The notes beneath the pieces were generated by a model. That model saw only the letters and a program-made list of their open reading frames with translations, was not told the origin of the DNA and did no database searches. 64,000 nucleotides of DNA from Brevibacillus humidisoli (GTDB lineage Bacteria; Bacillota; Bacilli; Brevibacillales; Brevibacillaceae), in the NCBI RefSeq assembly GCF_020923435.1, contig NZ_CP087263.1, forward strand, positions 2,065,970 to 2,129,969. The letters run 5' to 3'. The translations under genes were made by a program, and so were the position numbers. This document shows positions 35,509 through 45,057 of this stretch, one piece after another (position 1 is the first letter of the stretch; each line of letters starts with the position of its first letter).

Positions 35509-36684
35509 TCATATCTCGTTTAAAAAGCTCGTGCCAATCTCCGGCATAGTTACACCGAAGTTGTCGGCAATCGTAGCGCCTATATCGGCAAATGTCTCGC
35601 GCACTCCAAGCTGACTGGCCTGCCCCGTGTTGTTGGCGTAGACCAGCAGCGGCACATACTCCCGGGTATGGTCCGTTCCATGGTGTACGGGATCATTACC
35701 ATGGTCGGCCGTAATGATCAACAGATCGTCTTCTTCAAGAGCTGCGAGCAGTTCCGGGACGCGCGCGTCGAATTCCATCAGCGCCCGTCCGTATCCTTCC
35801 GGATCGCGCCGATGGCCGTACTTTGCATCAAAGTCGACGAGATTGACAAAGCTGAGCCCTTCAAAGCTCTCTCTCATCGTCTTCAGCAGTTGATCGACTC
35901 CATCCATGTTGTCATCAGTCCGCATCTCACGGGTAACCCCTTCGTTCGCATATATGTCAGCTATCTTGCCGATCGCAATCGAGTCGTAGTTGGCATCTTG
36001 CAACCGATTCATCACGGTTGGCCCAAACGGTTTGACGGAATAATCATGTCGGTTGGCCGTGCGGGTAAACGAACCGGGCTGGCCGAGGTAAGGTCTGGCG
36101 ATCACTCTGGTGACAGCAAACTCATCGCGCAACGTAAGTTCACGGGCGATCTCACAAATCCGATACAACTCGTCGAGCCCAATCACCTCTTCGTGCGCCG
36201 CAATCTGCAGCACACTGTCAGCCGACGTATAGACGATCAAATCACCCGTTTTCATCTGGTGCTCGCCCAGTTCCTCAATGATCTCTGTCCCGGATGCCAC
36301 TTTGTTCCCTACCACCTTGCGCCCCGTCTTTTCTTCCAGCAATCGGATCAAGGCATCGGGAAAGCCATCCGGATAGGTGCGAAACGGCTTGGACACATGA
36401 AGTCCCATTATTTCCCAGTGGCCGGTCGTTGTATCCTTGCCGACGGAAATTTCCTTCATTTTCCCCCAGTGCGCTTTTGGGTGCTCTGTAGGGGGCACAT
36501 TGCGCAGTGGCTCAATGTTGCCGAGCCCCAACGATGCCAGATGGGGCAGGGCAAAAGATTCTACTCGTTGGGCGATGTGGCCCAGCGTATGCGCACCTTC
36601 ATCGCCAAATGCGGCAGCATCGGGCAGTGCGCCAATTCCGACACTGTCCAGTACGATTAAAAAAACACGACGAAAACGCGGCAT
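35509..36684 (-). CDS. deoB: Phosphopentomutase
   Basis: 391 aa, alkaline-phosphatase superfamily. It converts (deoxy)ribose-1-phosphate from the phosphorylases to the 5-phosphate. Metal-binding signatures: [17 protein letters not shown] at the N-terminus, [13 protein letters not shown], and [14 protein letters not shown] with HGTDHTREY at the C-terminus. First gene of the salvage operon; it lies 66 bases after xerD, a gap with short TATG and TTTG tandem runs. Confidence 0.95.
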   Translation of the reverse strand: MPRFRRVFLIVLDSVGIGALPDAAAFGDEGAHTLGHIAQRVESFALPHLASLGLGNIEPLRNVPPTEHPKAHWGKMKEISVGKDTTTGHWEIMGLHVSKPFRTYPDGFPDALIRLLEEKTGRKVVGNKVASGTEIIEELGEHQMKTGDLIVYTSADSVLQIAAHEEVIGLDELYRICEIARELTLRDEFAVTRVIARPYLGQPGSFTRTANRHDYSVKPFGPTVMNRLQDANYDSIAIGKIADIYANEGVTREMRTDDNMDGVDQLLKTMRESFEGLSFVNLVDFDAKYGHRRDPEGYGRALMEFDARVPELLAALEEDDLLIITADHGNDPVHHGTDHTREYVPLLVYANNTGQASQLGVRETFADIGATIADNFGVTMPEIGTSFLNEI

Positions 36685-36750
36685 CGTATCCCTCCTATGT
36701 ATGTATGTTTGTTTGTTTGACTGACGTCTGCCAACAGTCTGAAAAAGAGA

Positions 36751-37635
36751 TTATGCTCTCGGATGCGTTTTGGCATACACATCCTTGATCCGCGTACGTG
36801 TCACGTGCGTATAGATCTGAGTAGTGGAGATGTCGGCATGACCGAGCATTTCCTGTACGGAGCGCAGGTCGGCCCCATTCTCCAGCAGGTGTGTAGCAAA
36901 CGAATGACGCAGTGTATGCGGCGTGATTTCAGTCCGTATGTTGGCCTGCTGCGCGTATTTTTTGATGATTTTCCAGAAGCCTTGTCTGCTGATCCGTTTG
37001 CCCAAATGGTTGAGAAAGAGGGCCGTCTCCGTCTTTCCCTTGAACAGACGGGGACGGCCGGTTTCCATGTATTGGCGGACGATTTCAATCGCAATTTTGC
37101 CAAGTGGTATAATCCGCTCTTTTGAGCCTTTTCCCATACACTTGAGAAATCCCATCTCAAGATTGACATCGCCCAGGTTCAGATTGACCAGTTCAGACAC
37201 TCGAATACCTGTCGCATAGAGCAGTTCCAGCATCGCCTTGTCACGGATGCCGGCCGGATGATGAAGGGGCGGTCCTTCGAGCAGGCGCTCTACCTCGTCG
37301 ATGGTTAACACTTTTGGCAGCCGTTTTTCAATCTTGGGGGTCTCCAGGTGAATGGAGGGATCTTTGTCCAGATACTTATCGCGCACCAAAAACTGATAAA
37401 AAGCGCGAATCGAAGCCATGTTGCGGGACAACGTCGCCGTAGCCCGTCCTTTTTCCTGCAGCATCATCAGATAGCCAACGATGTGGGCTCGGCTTGTCTG
37501 CTCAATTTGCTCAATCCCCTGATCACGCAGATACGATACATACATCACCAAATCGCGCTGGTACGATTCAAGCGTATTGGCAGCCAACCCTTTTTCGACT
37601 GCTAGAAAGTGGGTAAAGTTGTCGATCAGCAAGTC
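36751..37635 (-). CDS. xerD: Tyrosine recombinase XerD
   Basis: About 294 aa. The N-terminal SAM-like domain (residues 1-90) is followed by the catalytic domain with Arg in [48 protein letters not shown] with the nucleophilic Tyr. It resolves chromosome dimers at dif with XerC. The ATG at 37635 follows GGAGAG at good spacing; the frame open to 37695 lacks a site. Position before deoB matches B. subtilis ripX. Confidence 0.94.
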   Translation of the reverse strand, partial: DLLIDNFTHFLAVEKGLAANTLESYQRDLVMYVSYLRDQGIEQIEQTSRAHIVGYLMMLQEKGRATATLSRNMASIRAFYQFLVRDKYLDKDPSIHLETPKIEKRLPKVLTIDEVERLLEGPPLHHPAGIRDKAMLELLYATGIRVSELVNLNLGDVNLEMGFLKCMGKGSKERIIPLGKIAIEIVRQYMETGRPRLFKGKTETALFLNHLGKRISRQGFWKIIKKYAQQANIRTEITPHTLRHSFATHLLENGADLRSVQEMLGHADISTTQIYTHVTRTRIKDVYAKTHPRA

Positions 37636-37752
37636 CATCGGGTGCTCTCCTTCAATTGGGTGGATTTCACTATTGCATTCCACACCTGTTCCCAAATTCC
37701 TCTTTTTGCACGAGTCACCGTGGACTGTGGCCTTTACTACCGAGCACTGTCC

Positions 37753-37992
37753 CTATTCTCCTACCAGATAAAACAGCTGCAGGCGCTCCAGATACCAATC
37801 GAGATCAGTCGAGCTATTCTCCTGCAGCAAACGAACCACTTTGACAGCATTGCCCTGCGGTTCACGATACGGGTTTGCCGGCAAAAAGTTTTCCGACAGA
37901 AACGTGACGATTCCATAGCCCAACAGTGAACAGGTCACAAACACGAGAAAGAAGCGAACGACGTCCATGATTCGTCGAAATCTGCCGCCCAT
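37753..37992 (-). CDS. yqzK: YqzK-type small membrane protein (DUF4227)
   Basis: About 79 aa. One membrane segment (DVVRFFLVFVTCSLLGYGIV, residues 10-29), then a soluble tail with the ENFLPANPYREPQGNAVKV pattern and WYLERLQLFY. The function is unknown. It was identified by pattern and by its place between the fur region and xerD, as in B. subtilis. The ATG at 37992 has GGGGGAT upstream; an ATG eight codons earlier is possible. Confidence 0.82.
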   Translation of the reverse strand: MGGRFRRIMDVVRFFLVFVTCSLLGYGIVTFLSENFLPANPYREPQGNAVKVVRLLQENSSTDLDWYLERLQLFYLVGE

Positions 37993-38056
37993 CGATATCC
38001 CCCATTCGTGAAACAAGCCCTATGCTCAAGTCTATGCGCTCTCTGTGGACGTCATG

Positions 38057-39190
38057 TCAAACCGGTACACCGGCAAGAACGTCACTCAGAGGAGTATAGG
38101 GCAGATTGAGAGAAGTGGCGACGGCTTCGTATACGACCCGTCCGTCAATTACGTTGACACCGCGTGCCAGTTCCTTGTTTTCGCGAATAGCTCGTTCATA
38201 TCCCTTGGTTGCCAACTGCAGCCCGTACGGAACGGTCACATTGGACAGTGCAAACGTGGACGTGCGTGGCACTGCGCCAGGCATATTGGCGACCGCATAG
38301 TGAACGACTCCGTGTTTGATGTAGACGGGATCACTGTGGGTGGTGATCCGGTCTATCGTCTCGATCGATCCCCCCTGATCAATCGCGACATCAACGATAA
38401 CCGAACCTGGCAGCATTTGTTTCACCATCTCCTCGGTGACGAGCCGGGGAGCGCGAGCACCCGTCACGAGAACGGCACCAATCAGCAGATCGGCCTCTTT
38501 TACCATCTCGGCGATATGATGGGGGTTGGACATCAGGGTGCGGATTCGACCGTGGAACAGGTCGTCCAACTCGCGCAACCGATCAGCGTCGATGTCCAGC
38601 AGGGTTACTTCCGCTCCTAACCCCATCGCCATCTTGGCTGCATTGGTGCCGACAACGCCCCCGCCGATGATCACGACCCGCCCTGGCAGTACTCCGGGAA
38701 CCCCGCCCAGCAGAATGCCCTTGCCGCCGTGCGGTTTCTCCAAAAACTGTGCCCCGACTTGTACCGACATCCGTCCAGCTACTTCGCTCATCGGGGTGAG
38801 CAGCGGCAGAGAACCGTCCTTTGACTGGACGGTTTCGTAAGCGATCGCAACTACTTTTTTCTCTATCAGTGCGTGCGTCAACTCCGGTGCGGCTGCGAGA
38901 TGGAGATAGGTAAACAAGATCTGATTGTCACGGAACCGTTCATATTCTTCCGGCAGCGGCTCCTTCACTTTGCAAATCATCTCGGCCCGCCCCCACACTT
39001 CAGCCGCATCGGAAACGATTTGCGCTCCCGCCCGCTGATATTCCTCATCGGAAAATCCGCTTGCCAGCCCGGCCTCTGTCTCAACCAGCACATCGTGACC
39101 AGCCTGGCTATAGGCAACGACACCAGCGGGTGTAAGTCCCACCCTGTTCTCATTATTTTTGATTTCTTTCGGAACCCCAATGATCATCTC
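38057..39190 (-). CDS. ald: Alanine dehydrogenase
   Basis: 377 aa, NAD-dependent; it oxidatively deaminates L-alanine to pyruvate and is needed for normal sporulation in Bacillus. Signature features: [20 protein letters not shown] at the start, the catalytic Lys in ICKVKEP, the Rossmann loop [20 protein letters not shown] and the [20 protein letters not shown] segment. The ATG at 39190 follows GGAGGCAGAG. It is inserted here between fur and yqzK, after the fur terminator, so it has its own promoter. Confidence 0.95.
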   Translation of the reverse strand, partial: EMIIGVPKEIKNNENRVGLTPAGVVAYSQAGHDVLVETEAGLASGFSDEEYQRAGAQIVSDAAEVWGRAEMICKVKEPLPEEYERFRDNQILFTYLHLAAAPELTHALIEKKVVAIAYETVQSKDGSLPLLTPMSEVAGRMSVQVGAQFLEKPHGGKGILLGGVPGVLPGRVVIIGGGVVGTNAAKMAMGLGAEVTLLDIDADRLRELDDLFHGRIRTLMSNPHHIAEMVKEADLLIGAVLVTGARAPRLVTEEMVKQMLPGSVIVDVAIDQGGSIETIDRITTHSDPVYIKHGVVHYAVANMPGAVPRTSTFALSNVTVPYGLQLATKGYERAIRENKELARGVNVIDGRVVYEAVATSLNLPYTPLSDVLAGVPV

Positions 39191-39247
39191 GTCTCTGCCT
39201 CCTATGACATGATGTACGTTCTTATCATGTCTCAGAGGGACAGTTTG

Positions 39248-39278
39248 CAAACAAAAACTTCTCTCGTAAAGAGAGAAG
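39248..39278 (-). terminator. Terminator of fur
   Basis: Perfect 8-bp stem (CTTCTCTC / GAGAGAAG) with a 5-base loop, then TTTTTGTTTG on the minus strand, a few bases beyond the fur stop. Confidence 0.9.
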
Positions 39279-39281
39279 CGG

Positions 39282-39743
39282 TTACTTGAAGTCGTCGAGA
39301 TTCACTTTGTCGATGCAACGGTGGCAAATGCCATAAAAATTGAGCCGGTGATCCAATATGGAAAAGTTGTATGCGTTTCGCACCCTATCTTCTGCCCCGC
39401 CAAGCAAATCTTCAAAGATTTCATCCACCGTTCCGCAGTTCATACAGATCAAGTGATGGTGATGGCGCTCGGCGTTGTCGTCACGGAGATCGTAACGGGC
39501 TACACCGTCTCCAAAGTTCATTTTATGGATGACGCGCAGTTCACTCAACAGTTCCAACGTACGGTAAACCGTAGCAAGGCCGATCTCAGGGGCTTTCTCT
39601 TTCACCAGCATGTAGACGTCTTCCGCACTCAGATGGTCTTCTTCGTGCTCGAGCAATACGCGAACCGTGGCCTCCCGCTGCGGTGTCAGCTTATAGTTAC
39701 GGGAATGCAGCTGCTGTTTAATTTTTTCTATTTTATCTTCCAT
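39282..39743 (-). CDS. fur: Fur family transcriptional regulator
   Basis: About 153 aa. Winged helix at residues 10-80 ([34 protein letters not shown]), [11 protein letters not shown] metal motif and a second CxxC (CHRC) near the C-terminus for structural zinc. Probably the iron-responsive Fur, given its place between spoIIM and ald/yqzK; PerR or Zur cannot be fully excluded. The ATG at 39743 follows GGGGAGGGG. A Fur/PerR-like box lies above its promoter. Confidence 0.92.
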   Translation of the reverse strand: MEDKIEKIKQQLHSRNYKLTPQREATVRVLLEHEEDHLSAEDVYMLVKEKAPEIGLATVYRTLELLSELRVIHKMNFGDGVARYDLRDDNAERHHHHLICMNCGTVDEIFEDLLGGAEDRVRNAYNFSILDHRLNFYGICHRCIDKVNLDDFK

Positions 39744-39780
39744 AAAAATGCCCCTCCCCGTGCGCATGAAACCTGTTCCT

Positions 39781-39838
39781 ATTATAGAGGAGCGGCTTGG
39801 AGTAAGTCAAATACGTTATCAAGTGATAATTATTCTTA
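39781..39838 (-). promoter_or_regulatory. fur promoter with Fur/PerR-like box
   Basis: TTGACT (39805-39810), 18-bp spacer and a perfect TATAAT (39781-39786). Upstream, TGATAAT-T-ATTCTTA (39824-39838, read on the plus strand) matches the 7-1-7 Fur box at 12 of 14 positions and the PerR box at 11 of 14. The box overlaps the last codons of spoIIM. It suggests autoregulation or PerR control. Confidence 0.65.
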
Positions 39839-40462
39839 ATTAAGCACGTAACGCATCAGGTGAGGCGAGACAAACGTCTCGAACAGAGCAGCCATCGTCA
39901 TCACACCCAGCATGGCCAGAGAGATACAGGTGTAGCTCAGAAAGTGAGGCAGGATTTGACCCTGTCTGGTCAGCAGCCGGGTGCGAATTAATCGAAGGGA
40001 AAAAGAGATGCCGGCTACGCCGACGATCAGCAGCGCAGGGACGACCAACATGTTTTGCGGTAGAACGCCTGCAAGCGAAAAGGTGACACCCTGCCACTTT
40101 AACTGGTTGACCAAGAAACCGACAGTAAAGCCGACGATCAACCCTTTTAAAAACAATAGCAGCAGAATAACCGGCAGGCCGATAATCGACAGACCGAAGA
40201 CCCACATCACCGCTACCGTCTTCAGATATTGTCCGAAAGACTGTTGAAAGTGCTGATTGGTCTCAGGAATACCCTGGTCACTCACACTGCCGAAAAAGTA
40301 CTGGAGAAAAGAGAGCAATTCCTGCTTCTGTTCTGCCGCTAATGCGTTGACGATCAATGTCCCAAAGATAATCCCCATCGCAAACAAGACGATGGTAAAC
40401 AGGTAAAGAGTCCGGTGTTCCACAAGGTAGAGCTGGATGGTTTGCCCAAAGCGATTGCGCAC
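39836..40462 (-). CDS. spoIIM: Stage II sporulation protein M
   Basis: About 208 aa with five membrane segments. SpoIIM is the scaffold of the DMP complex that remodels septal and engulfing peptidoglycan in the mother cell. The family pattern is clear (LFAMGIIFGTLIVNAL; LKGLIVGFTVGFLVNQLKWQ; PQNMLVVPALL). The GTG at 40462 was chosen because GGAGGCGAGCAGGC precedes it. Followed directly by the fur promoter; preceded by the endonuclease Q gene. Confidence 0.93.
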   Translation of the reverse strand: MRNRFGQTIQLYLVEHRTLYLFTIVLFAMGIIFGTLIVNALAAEQKQELLSFLQYFFGSVSDQGIPETNQHFQQSFGQYLKTVAVMWVFGLSIIGLPVILLLLFLKGLIVGFTVGFLVNQLKWQGVTFSLAGVLPQNMLVVPALLIVGVAGISFSLRLIRTRLLTRQGQILPHFLSYTCISLAMLGVMTMAALFETFVSPHLMRYVLN

Positions 40463-40564
40463 GCCTGCTCGCCTCCTGATCGCTGGATACTGTATCTCTA
40501 TGCAATCAAGTGGACAAGTATGACAAGCAGCCGCTGGCGGCAAGCTCGGCCTATGCTGGCGGTC

Positions 40565-41752
40565 TTATGCAAGTGGACGGTCAATCCGGCCATATACACC
40601 GGCCCCTCCTGTTTTGATCGGGAGTTGACCGGCTCTTGCCAAGCCGATCAGATGGGCTGTTTTCTCCCCGACGACCACTGCCAGATCAGACTGACTGGCT
40701 CGATGCAGCACATTCATCTCGGTGCCAAATGCAGTATACAGTTTGCCGATCGTCTTCGGGCCTAGTCCCGGCACAAACTCAAGCGGGATCTGCTCTACAT
40801 AAGGCGGACGATGTCCCGGATGGTTACCAGCCGGCAGATCGGCAAGCTGGGCGATCCGCTCTTCTACTCCTCTGACAATTGCACGAAATCCACAAGCCGG
40901 ACATCGTCCATCCCCTTGTTCAGGCAGCGGAGATTGGCAGGCTTGGCATCTCGTTTGATGATATTTTCCAAGACGAGGGTGCAGTCCGTAATTGGTCCCA
41001 ACGCATCGCCCCTCCTCCCGTCGCAGTACCTTGAGCCACTCGGCAAACGTTGGCTCCGCCATCCGTACCTGCTGGTACTCGCGACCGATCTTGGCCAACG
41101 AGTGAGCATCGGAGTTGGTAAGATATGTCTTGTCGTGCAGTTCGCTGATCCGGTCTGCCATCTCCGTGTTGGCACTAAGCCCCAACTCCACTGCGTAAAT
41201 CAGAGCCGGATCAGCAAGCTCGCTCAGCCGATCGGCGCAATTGCCGTAATACCCCTTATGTGGTGTAAAGATATGCGCCGGTACAACCACCCCGCCTAGC
41301 TCTGTGGTGTACTCCTGCAGTTCCCTCACTGTCGCACCGATCCGCTGGGAGCTAAGCTGTACGTTTTTACAGCGATCGGCCAACCAACGGGTGAAGCGCC
41401 TCATCTCTTCGAGGGAAGGAAGATAGCACAGAAAATGGGCCTCCCCGCGCCCAGCCTCCTTGATCTCCACCTCGCAGCCGAGAATCAACGTCGTCTGTTT
41501 GTAACGAATGCCGCCTTCCGGGAGCGGCGCTGCCTGACCTTGGGCAATCAGATCCTCCAATTCAACCTGCACCTCTGGCGAATGAGCGTCGATAATCCCG
41601 ATCATGTCCATCCCCTTTCGCTCAGACGACTCCTCCAGAATGCGGGTCAAGGTAAGCTGACGGGATGCGGTGATCTTGACCGGCTTTCCGCTCCATGTCC
41701 GACCGATGTGAATATGCATGTCGCAGAAATAGCTGGGAAGCGCATTAACCAC
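40565..41752 (-). CDS. Endonuclease Q family protein
   Basis: 395 aa. A PHP-type nuclease domain (DMHIHIGRTWSGKPVKI start; GIIDAHSPEVQVELEDLI; NSDAHSLAKIGREYQQ) occupies residues 1-250. A four-cysteine zinc finger (CQAC and CPAC, about 275-300) and a helix-hairpin-helix-like region (LEFVPGLGPKTIGKLYTAFG) follow. EndoQ cuts DNA 5' of deaminated bases such as uracil and hypoxanthine. B. subtilis has a homologue (YqxK) in this neighbourhood. It overlaps the end of nudF by eight bases. Confidence 0.88.
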   Translation of the reverse strand: MVNALPSYFCDMHIHIGRTWSGKPVKITASRQLTLTRILEESSERKGMDMIGIIDAHSPEVQVELEDLIAQGQAAPLPEGGIRYKQTTLILGCEVEIKEAGRGEAHFLCYLPSLEEMRRFTRWLADRCKNVQLSSQRIGATVRELQEYTTELGGVVVPAHIFTPHKGYYGNCADRLSELADPALIYAVELGLSANTEMADRISELHDKTYLTNSDAHSLAKIGREYQQVRMAEPTFAEWLKVLRREEGRCVGTNYGLHPRLGKYHQTRCQACQSPLPEQGDGRCPACGFRAIVRGVEERIAQLADLPAGNHPGHRPPYVEQIPLEFVPGLGPKTIGKLYTAFGTEMNVLHRASQSDLAVVVGEKTAHLIGLARAGQLPIKTGGAGVYGRIDRPLA

Positions 41753-42311
41753 GTTGTTTCAACACCCGATTCTCCCAGGCGAACAAAGCGAGCACCGTCT
41801 TGGCGTCCCGGATCTCCCCCGTCTCATGCAGCGTCTTTGCTTCTTCCATGGTTAGTTCCAATACGTCCACGAACTCGTCTTCATCCGGCTGTGCCGCCCC
41901 CGGCTGCAATCCAGTTGCCAGGTAGAGATGGAGCAGCTCATCGGCGAAGCCAGGCGAGGTATAAAACGAGCTTATATGGGAAAACTGTTCTGCTTGATAG
42001 CCTGTTTCCTCAGCCAACTCCCGCTTGGCACAGTCGAGCGGATCTTCCCCGGGTTCCAGCTTGCCGGCGGGAATCTCAACGATCGTCCGCTCCAGTGGTT
42101 TGCGGAACTGGCGCACTGCTACCAGCTTTTCATCGTCTGTGAGCGCCAGAACGGCAACTGCTCCCTGATGATTGACGATTTCGCGCTTGCCGGTTTTCCC
42201 GTTGGGGAGCAGCACTTCATCCACTTTCACCTTGATAATTCGTCCGTCGTAGATCTGTTCGCTACTGATCGTCTTCTCGTAAAAGCGGTCCGTATTCCGC
42301 ATGATTTCCCC
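41745..42311 (-). CDS. nudF: ADP-ribose pyrophosphatase (Nudix)
   Basis: 188 aa. A complete Nudix box is present (GKLEPGEDPLDCAKRELAEE followed by TGY). The N-terminal strand pattern (SSEQIYDGRIIKVKVDEVLL) is that of ADP-ribose pyrophosphatases. It hydrolyses ADP-ribose to AMP and ribose-5-phosphate. The ATG at 42311 has GGAGGGG upstream; the frame open to 42401 lacks one. First gene of the nudF-endoQ-spoIIM run. Confidence 0.92.
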   Translation of the reverse strand, partial: GEIMRNTDRFYEKTISSEQIYDGRIIKVKVDEVLLPNGKTGKREIVNHQGAVAVLALTDDEKLVAVRQFRKPLERTIVEIPAGKLEPGEDPLDCAKRELAEETGYQAEQFSHISSFYTSPGFADELLHLYLATGLQPGAAQPDEDEFVDVLELTMEEAKTLHETGEIRDAKTVLALFAWENRVLKQRG

Positions 42312-42401
42312 TCCAAAAAGGTGTTCTACAGTGATCGTAAGCTCCATAGAGTAGCAACAGGATTGCTTGTCCCATCTCATCATAACAGGAGGCGTTGTCA
42401 A

Positions 42402-42542
42402 ATGAAAACCTATACCGATCTACATCACCTGCGTCTGGTCGGAAAAGCATGGGAAATCCGCGCTACTCTGCGCCGTCTGTCAAACAAGCCCATAACGTTG
42501 CAAGAGTGGCTAGCTCGTCTCGATCGGGCGGTACAGCGCTAG
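42402..42542 (+). CDS. mciZ: MciZ-like inhibitor of Z-ring formation
   Basis: 46 aa, too short for most gene callers. ATG preceded by AGGAGG at nine bases. The core LVGKAWEIRATLRRL closely matches B. subtilis MciZ as I remember it (LVGKAWEIRAKLKEY), a sigma-E-controlled mother-cell peptide that caps FtsZ filaments during sporulation. The tail (ITLQEWLARLD) matches the MciZ C-terminal hairpin in pattern. It is divergent from nudF and its last 80 bases run antisense to the end of the DUF3866 gene. A clear sigma-E promoter was not found. Confidence 0.8.
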   Translation: MKTYTDLHHLRLVGKAWEIRATLRRLSNKPITLQEWLARLDRAVQR

Positions 42543-43725
42543 CCCCCTGCTGCTGTCTGCCGCTGACAGTCAGTTCATCTGAAGCGACCTGTCTGGAGCT
42601 GTTCGCTTCCCGATCAGCCCAACTGCGACAAAAATCGGCTACCTGTGCCGCCACATAAGCGGTCTGTAATGGAGCGGGATCATGCTGGATTCCCCTGCCC
42701 ATCGTCGTGATCGATTCCGGGTAGTCCCGTTGAACCCTAGCAACCGTCTCCAGTGAAGGAGCAGCAGCAGATAGGCGGCAATGGTTTTGGTACAGGTTTG
42801 CCCGTCGCTCCTGCTCGCCGATCACTTTGTCCCGCTCATCACCAAAATGAGGTACTGGCACCAGTGAGGGCTGCAGAACAAAGCGTTTCAACAGGGTCAA
42901 GGTATGATGGCTCATGCCATAGTGACGGCTGCGCCGATCAGAAAAACTGATCCGCGGCACATAGATTGGAATGCCTCCCAGCAGGGAGACGGCGTGGATC
43001 GCTTCAGCCAACTGCATGCCAGAGAACCCGTACGGTGTACCGGTTCCAACTACACCCGGCCCCAGTATGCAGAGGATGAACTGCCCGTTGGTCACATGCT
43101 TGGCCGCTAGCAATCCTGTATAGAGATTGACCGCTTCGAGGTCGCCGCCCCAGGCGTGTCCGGTCGTTACTGTCGCTTCCAGGTGTCCCTGCTGCTTGAG
43201 GTGTCGGACATGACGGCTCAGTGCGATGGGTAGGGAAGCGCCATCTGGCATCACATAGACGATTCGCGCCTGCGGACGAATCCGCTTGAGTGTGAGCACA
43301 AGAAACGGCAGCAGACTATGCAGTTCTCCGATTAGCACTGGCGTTCGCTCCAGGTGACGTGACTCGTCCAGGAACACATCGTGCCATGGGCTGTTTTGCT
43401 CCTCCACCGCATCTACCGTCAACTGCCAAGGAGAGTATCGCATCTTTACAATATGTCCCCAATCGGTAGGATGGTAATCTGTAGGCCTCTTTGTCCACCT
43501 GCCGATGACGAAGTGACTGCCTCCCGTACCCAGTCCCATCCGCACAGCGGTAACATTGAGCAGCACTTTGTCGCCTGCCGCGCAACGCTCTTTGCCACTG
43601 CAGAAATAGATTGCCCGCTCTGGCTGTTCGCCCGCTCGCTCCGCTCCACACCTTACCTCTAAGATCTGCATTCTTGCATCTTCCTCTACCACGCTTAGCA
43701 CCGTACCGGTAACGACCTCAAGCAT
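42463..43725 (-). CDS. DUF3866 family protein
   Basis: 420 aa, of the uncharacterised DUF3866 family found in Bacillales and actinobacteria. N-terminal beta-rich part (1-85: MLEVVTGTVLSVVEEDARMQ), then an alpha/beta region with GHAWGGDLEAVNLYTGLLAA and GPGVVGTGTPYGFSGMQLAE, probably a ligand or nucleotide site. No membrane segments. The function is unknown. The 3' end is unusually low-complexity (Gln/Ser/Ala) and overlaps mciZ on the opposite strand, hinting that the last 25 residues are a late extension. Confidence 0.82.
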   Translation of the reverse strand: MLEVVTGTVLSVVEEDARMQILEVRCGAERAGEQPERAIYFCSGKERCAAGDKVLLNVTAVRMGLGTGGSHFVIGRWTKRPTDYHPTDWGHIVKMRYSPWQLTVDAVEEQNSPWHDVFLDESRHLERTPVLIGELHSLLPFLVLTLKRIRPQARIVYVMPDGASLPIALSRHVRHLKQQGHLEATVTTGHAWGGDLEAVNLYTGLLAAKHVTNGQFILCILGPGVVGTGTPYGFSGMQLAEAIHAVSLLGGIPIYVPRISFSDRRSRHYGMSHHTLTLLKRFVLQPSLVPVPHFGDERDKVIGEQERRANLYQNHCRLSAAAPSLETVARVQRDYPESITTMGRGIQHDPAPLQTAYVAAQVADFCRSWADREANSSRQVASDELTVSGRQQQGASAVPPDRDELATLATLWACLTDGAE

Positions 43726-43784
43726 TCGGCTCCCCTCTTTCCGTTTTCTCCCTAGATCGTATGCCGGACAGGAGGAGGAGATAC

Positions 43785-43825
43785 AAAAAAGAGGCCGGGC
43801 CTTTCGTTTTCCCTCTGCCTCTTTT
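43785..43825 (-). terminator. Possible terminator downstream of the M20 peptidase
   Basis: Short GAGGC/GCCTC stem with partial inner pairing, then TTTTTTGT on the minus strand, 33 bases beyond the peptidase stop. The stem is weak. Confidence 0.45.
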
Positions 43826-43857
43826 CCATTTGTTATGTAGCCTCTCTGTCGGTCTTC

Positions 43858-44973
43858 TTACGCCAATGACTCTTCGACTAAGGCCAGAACAAGTTCCGAT
43901 GCCTTATACAGCTCCTCCAGCGGCATCCGCTCGTTGGTCGTATGAATCTGTTCATATCCGATCCCAAAGTTCACCGTAGGGATGCCAAATCCGTTAAACA
44001 CATTGCCATCGCTGCCGCCACCAGAACTGCCCAGTTTGGGCTCTCTGCCAATCCGTTTAACAGCAGCAATGGCTTTGGCCACGACAGGCGTATTCTCATC
44101 GAACTTAAATCCATGGTACATGAACATCACTTCGTTCTCACAACGGGCTCCCATCTCCGCTGCAGCCGACTCAAAAGCTTCGGTCATTTTCTTTACCTGG
44201 GCCTCCAGCTTTTCCATCACCAGGCTGCGCGCTTCCGACCAGACCTCTGCATAGTCGGATACGATGTTGTATGCCTTGCCACCCTCAAATCGTCCGATGT
44301 TGGCCGTCGTATCTTCGTCGATCCGCCCCAGCGGCATACGGGAAATGGCTTTGCTCGCCACATTGATGGCACTAATGCCATCTTCCGGATTGACACCAGC
44401 ATGAGCCGCTTTGCCGTAGATCTTGGTGACGATCCGATACTGCCCAGCTCCTGCAGCGATGATCTCTCCCACTTTTCCATCAGAATCCATGATAAAGCCC
44501 ATTTCCGCTTTCAACAGTGAGCTGTCCATGGCCCGGGAACCGACCAATCCCGATTCTTCCCCAACCGTGATGACCACCTGAATGGTGGGATGAGGCAGAT
44601 TTTTCTCCTTTAATGTGCGGATTGCTTCAAAGATGGCAGCGATCCCAGCTTTGTCGTCCGCTCCCAGGATGGTCGTTCCGTCCGAGTAGACGTACCCGTC
44701 GCGAATCGTTGGTTTCACCCCATTGCCGGGAACCACCGTATCCATATGGCTGCTGAACAAAATGGTCGGTCCCGTCGCCGTGCCGGGAAGCGTAGCGATC
44801 AGGTTGTTGGCCTCATGGCCTGTTTTGGCTGCTGCCTCGTCTTCTTCGACAGTAAACCCCATAGCATGCAGCTTCTCTTTGATTACCTTGGCAATCGCCG
44901 CTTCATGTTTGGTCTCGCTATCGATCTGGACCAACTCCAGAAACTCTTCCAGCAAACGCTCTTGATTAATCAA
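43858..44973 (-). CDS. yqjE: M20 family peptidase (PepT/YqjE-like)
   Basis: 371 aa zinc peptidase, tripeptidase-like. Metal-binding motifs: FSSHMDTVVPG, LGADDKAGIAAI, VGEESGLVGSRAMD and a C-terminal GIGYEQIHTTNERM. A lid domain lies between about 180 and 290. It follows the carboxyltransferase gene as in B. subtilis yqjD-yqjE. There is no signal peptide, so it acts on imported peptides in the cytoplasm. Confidence 0.9.
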   Translation of the reverse strand: MINQERLLEEFLELVQIDSETKHEAAIAKVIKEKLHAMGFTVEEDEAAAKTGHEANNLIATLPGTATGPTILFSSHMDTVVPGNGVKPTIRDGYVYSDGTTILGADDKAGIAAIFEAIRTLKEKNLPHPTIQVVITVGEESGLVGSRAMDSSLLKAEMGFIMDSDGKVGEIIAAGAGQYRIVTKIYGKAAHAGVNPEDGISAINVASKAISRMPLGRIDEDTTANIGRFEGGKAYNIVSDYAEVWSEARSLVMEKLEAQVKKMTEAFESAAAEMGARCENEVMFMYHGFKFDENTPVVAKAIAAVKRIGREPKLGSSGGGSDGNVFNGFGIPTVNFGIGYEQIHTTNERMPLEELYKASELVLALVEESLA

Positions 44974-45057
44974 TCGTAACCCTCCTACTTATCTCGATCA
45001 AATCAGTGCCCTCACGCCACTCCAGTATAGCGTATCTCCCGGGTTCTTCCAAGCAGG

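Noticed and set aside
35668-36660. 330-codon open frame on the plus strand opposite deoB
   Set aside because: Shadow of deoB; no ribosome site and a low-complexity, basic, cysteine-rich translation.
36697-36722. TATG/TTTG tandem runs before deoB as a phase-variable repeat
   Set aside because: Only two to three units of each, too few to suggest slippage control.
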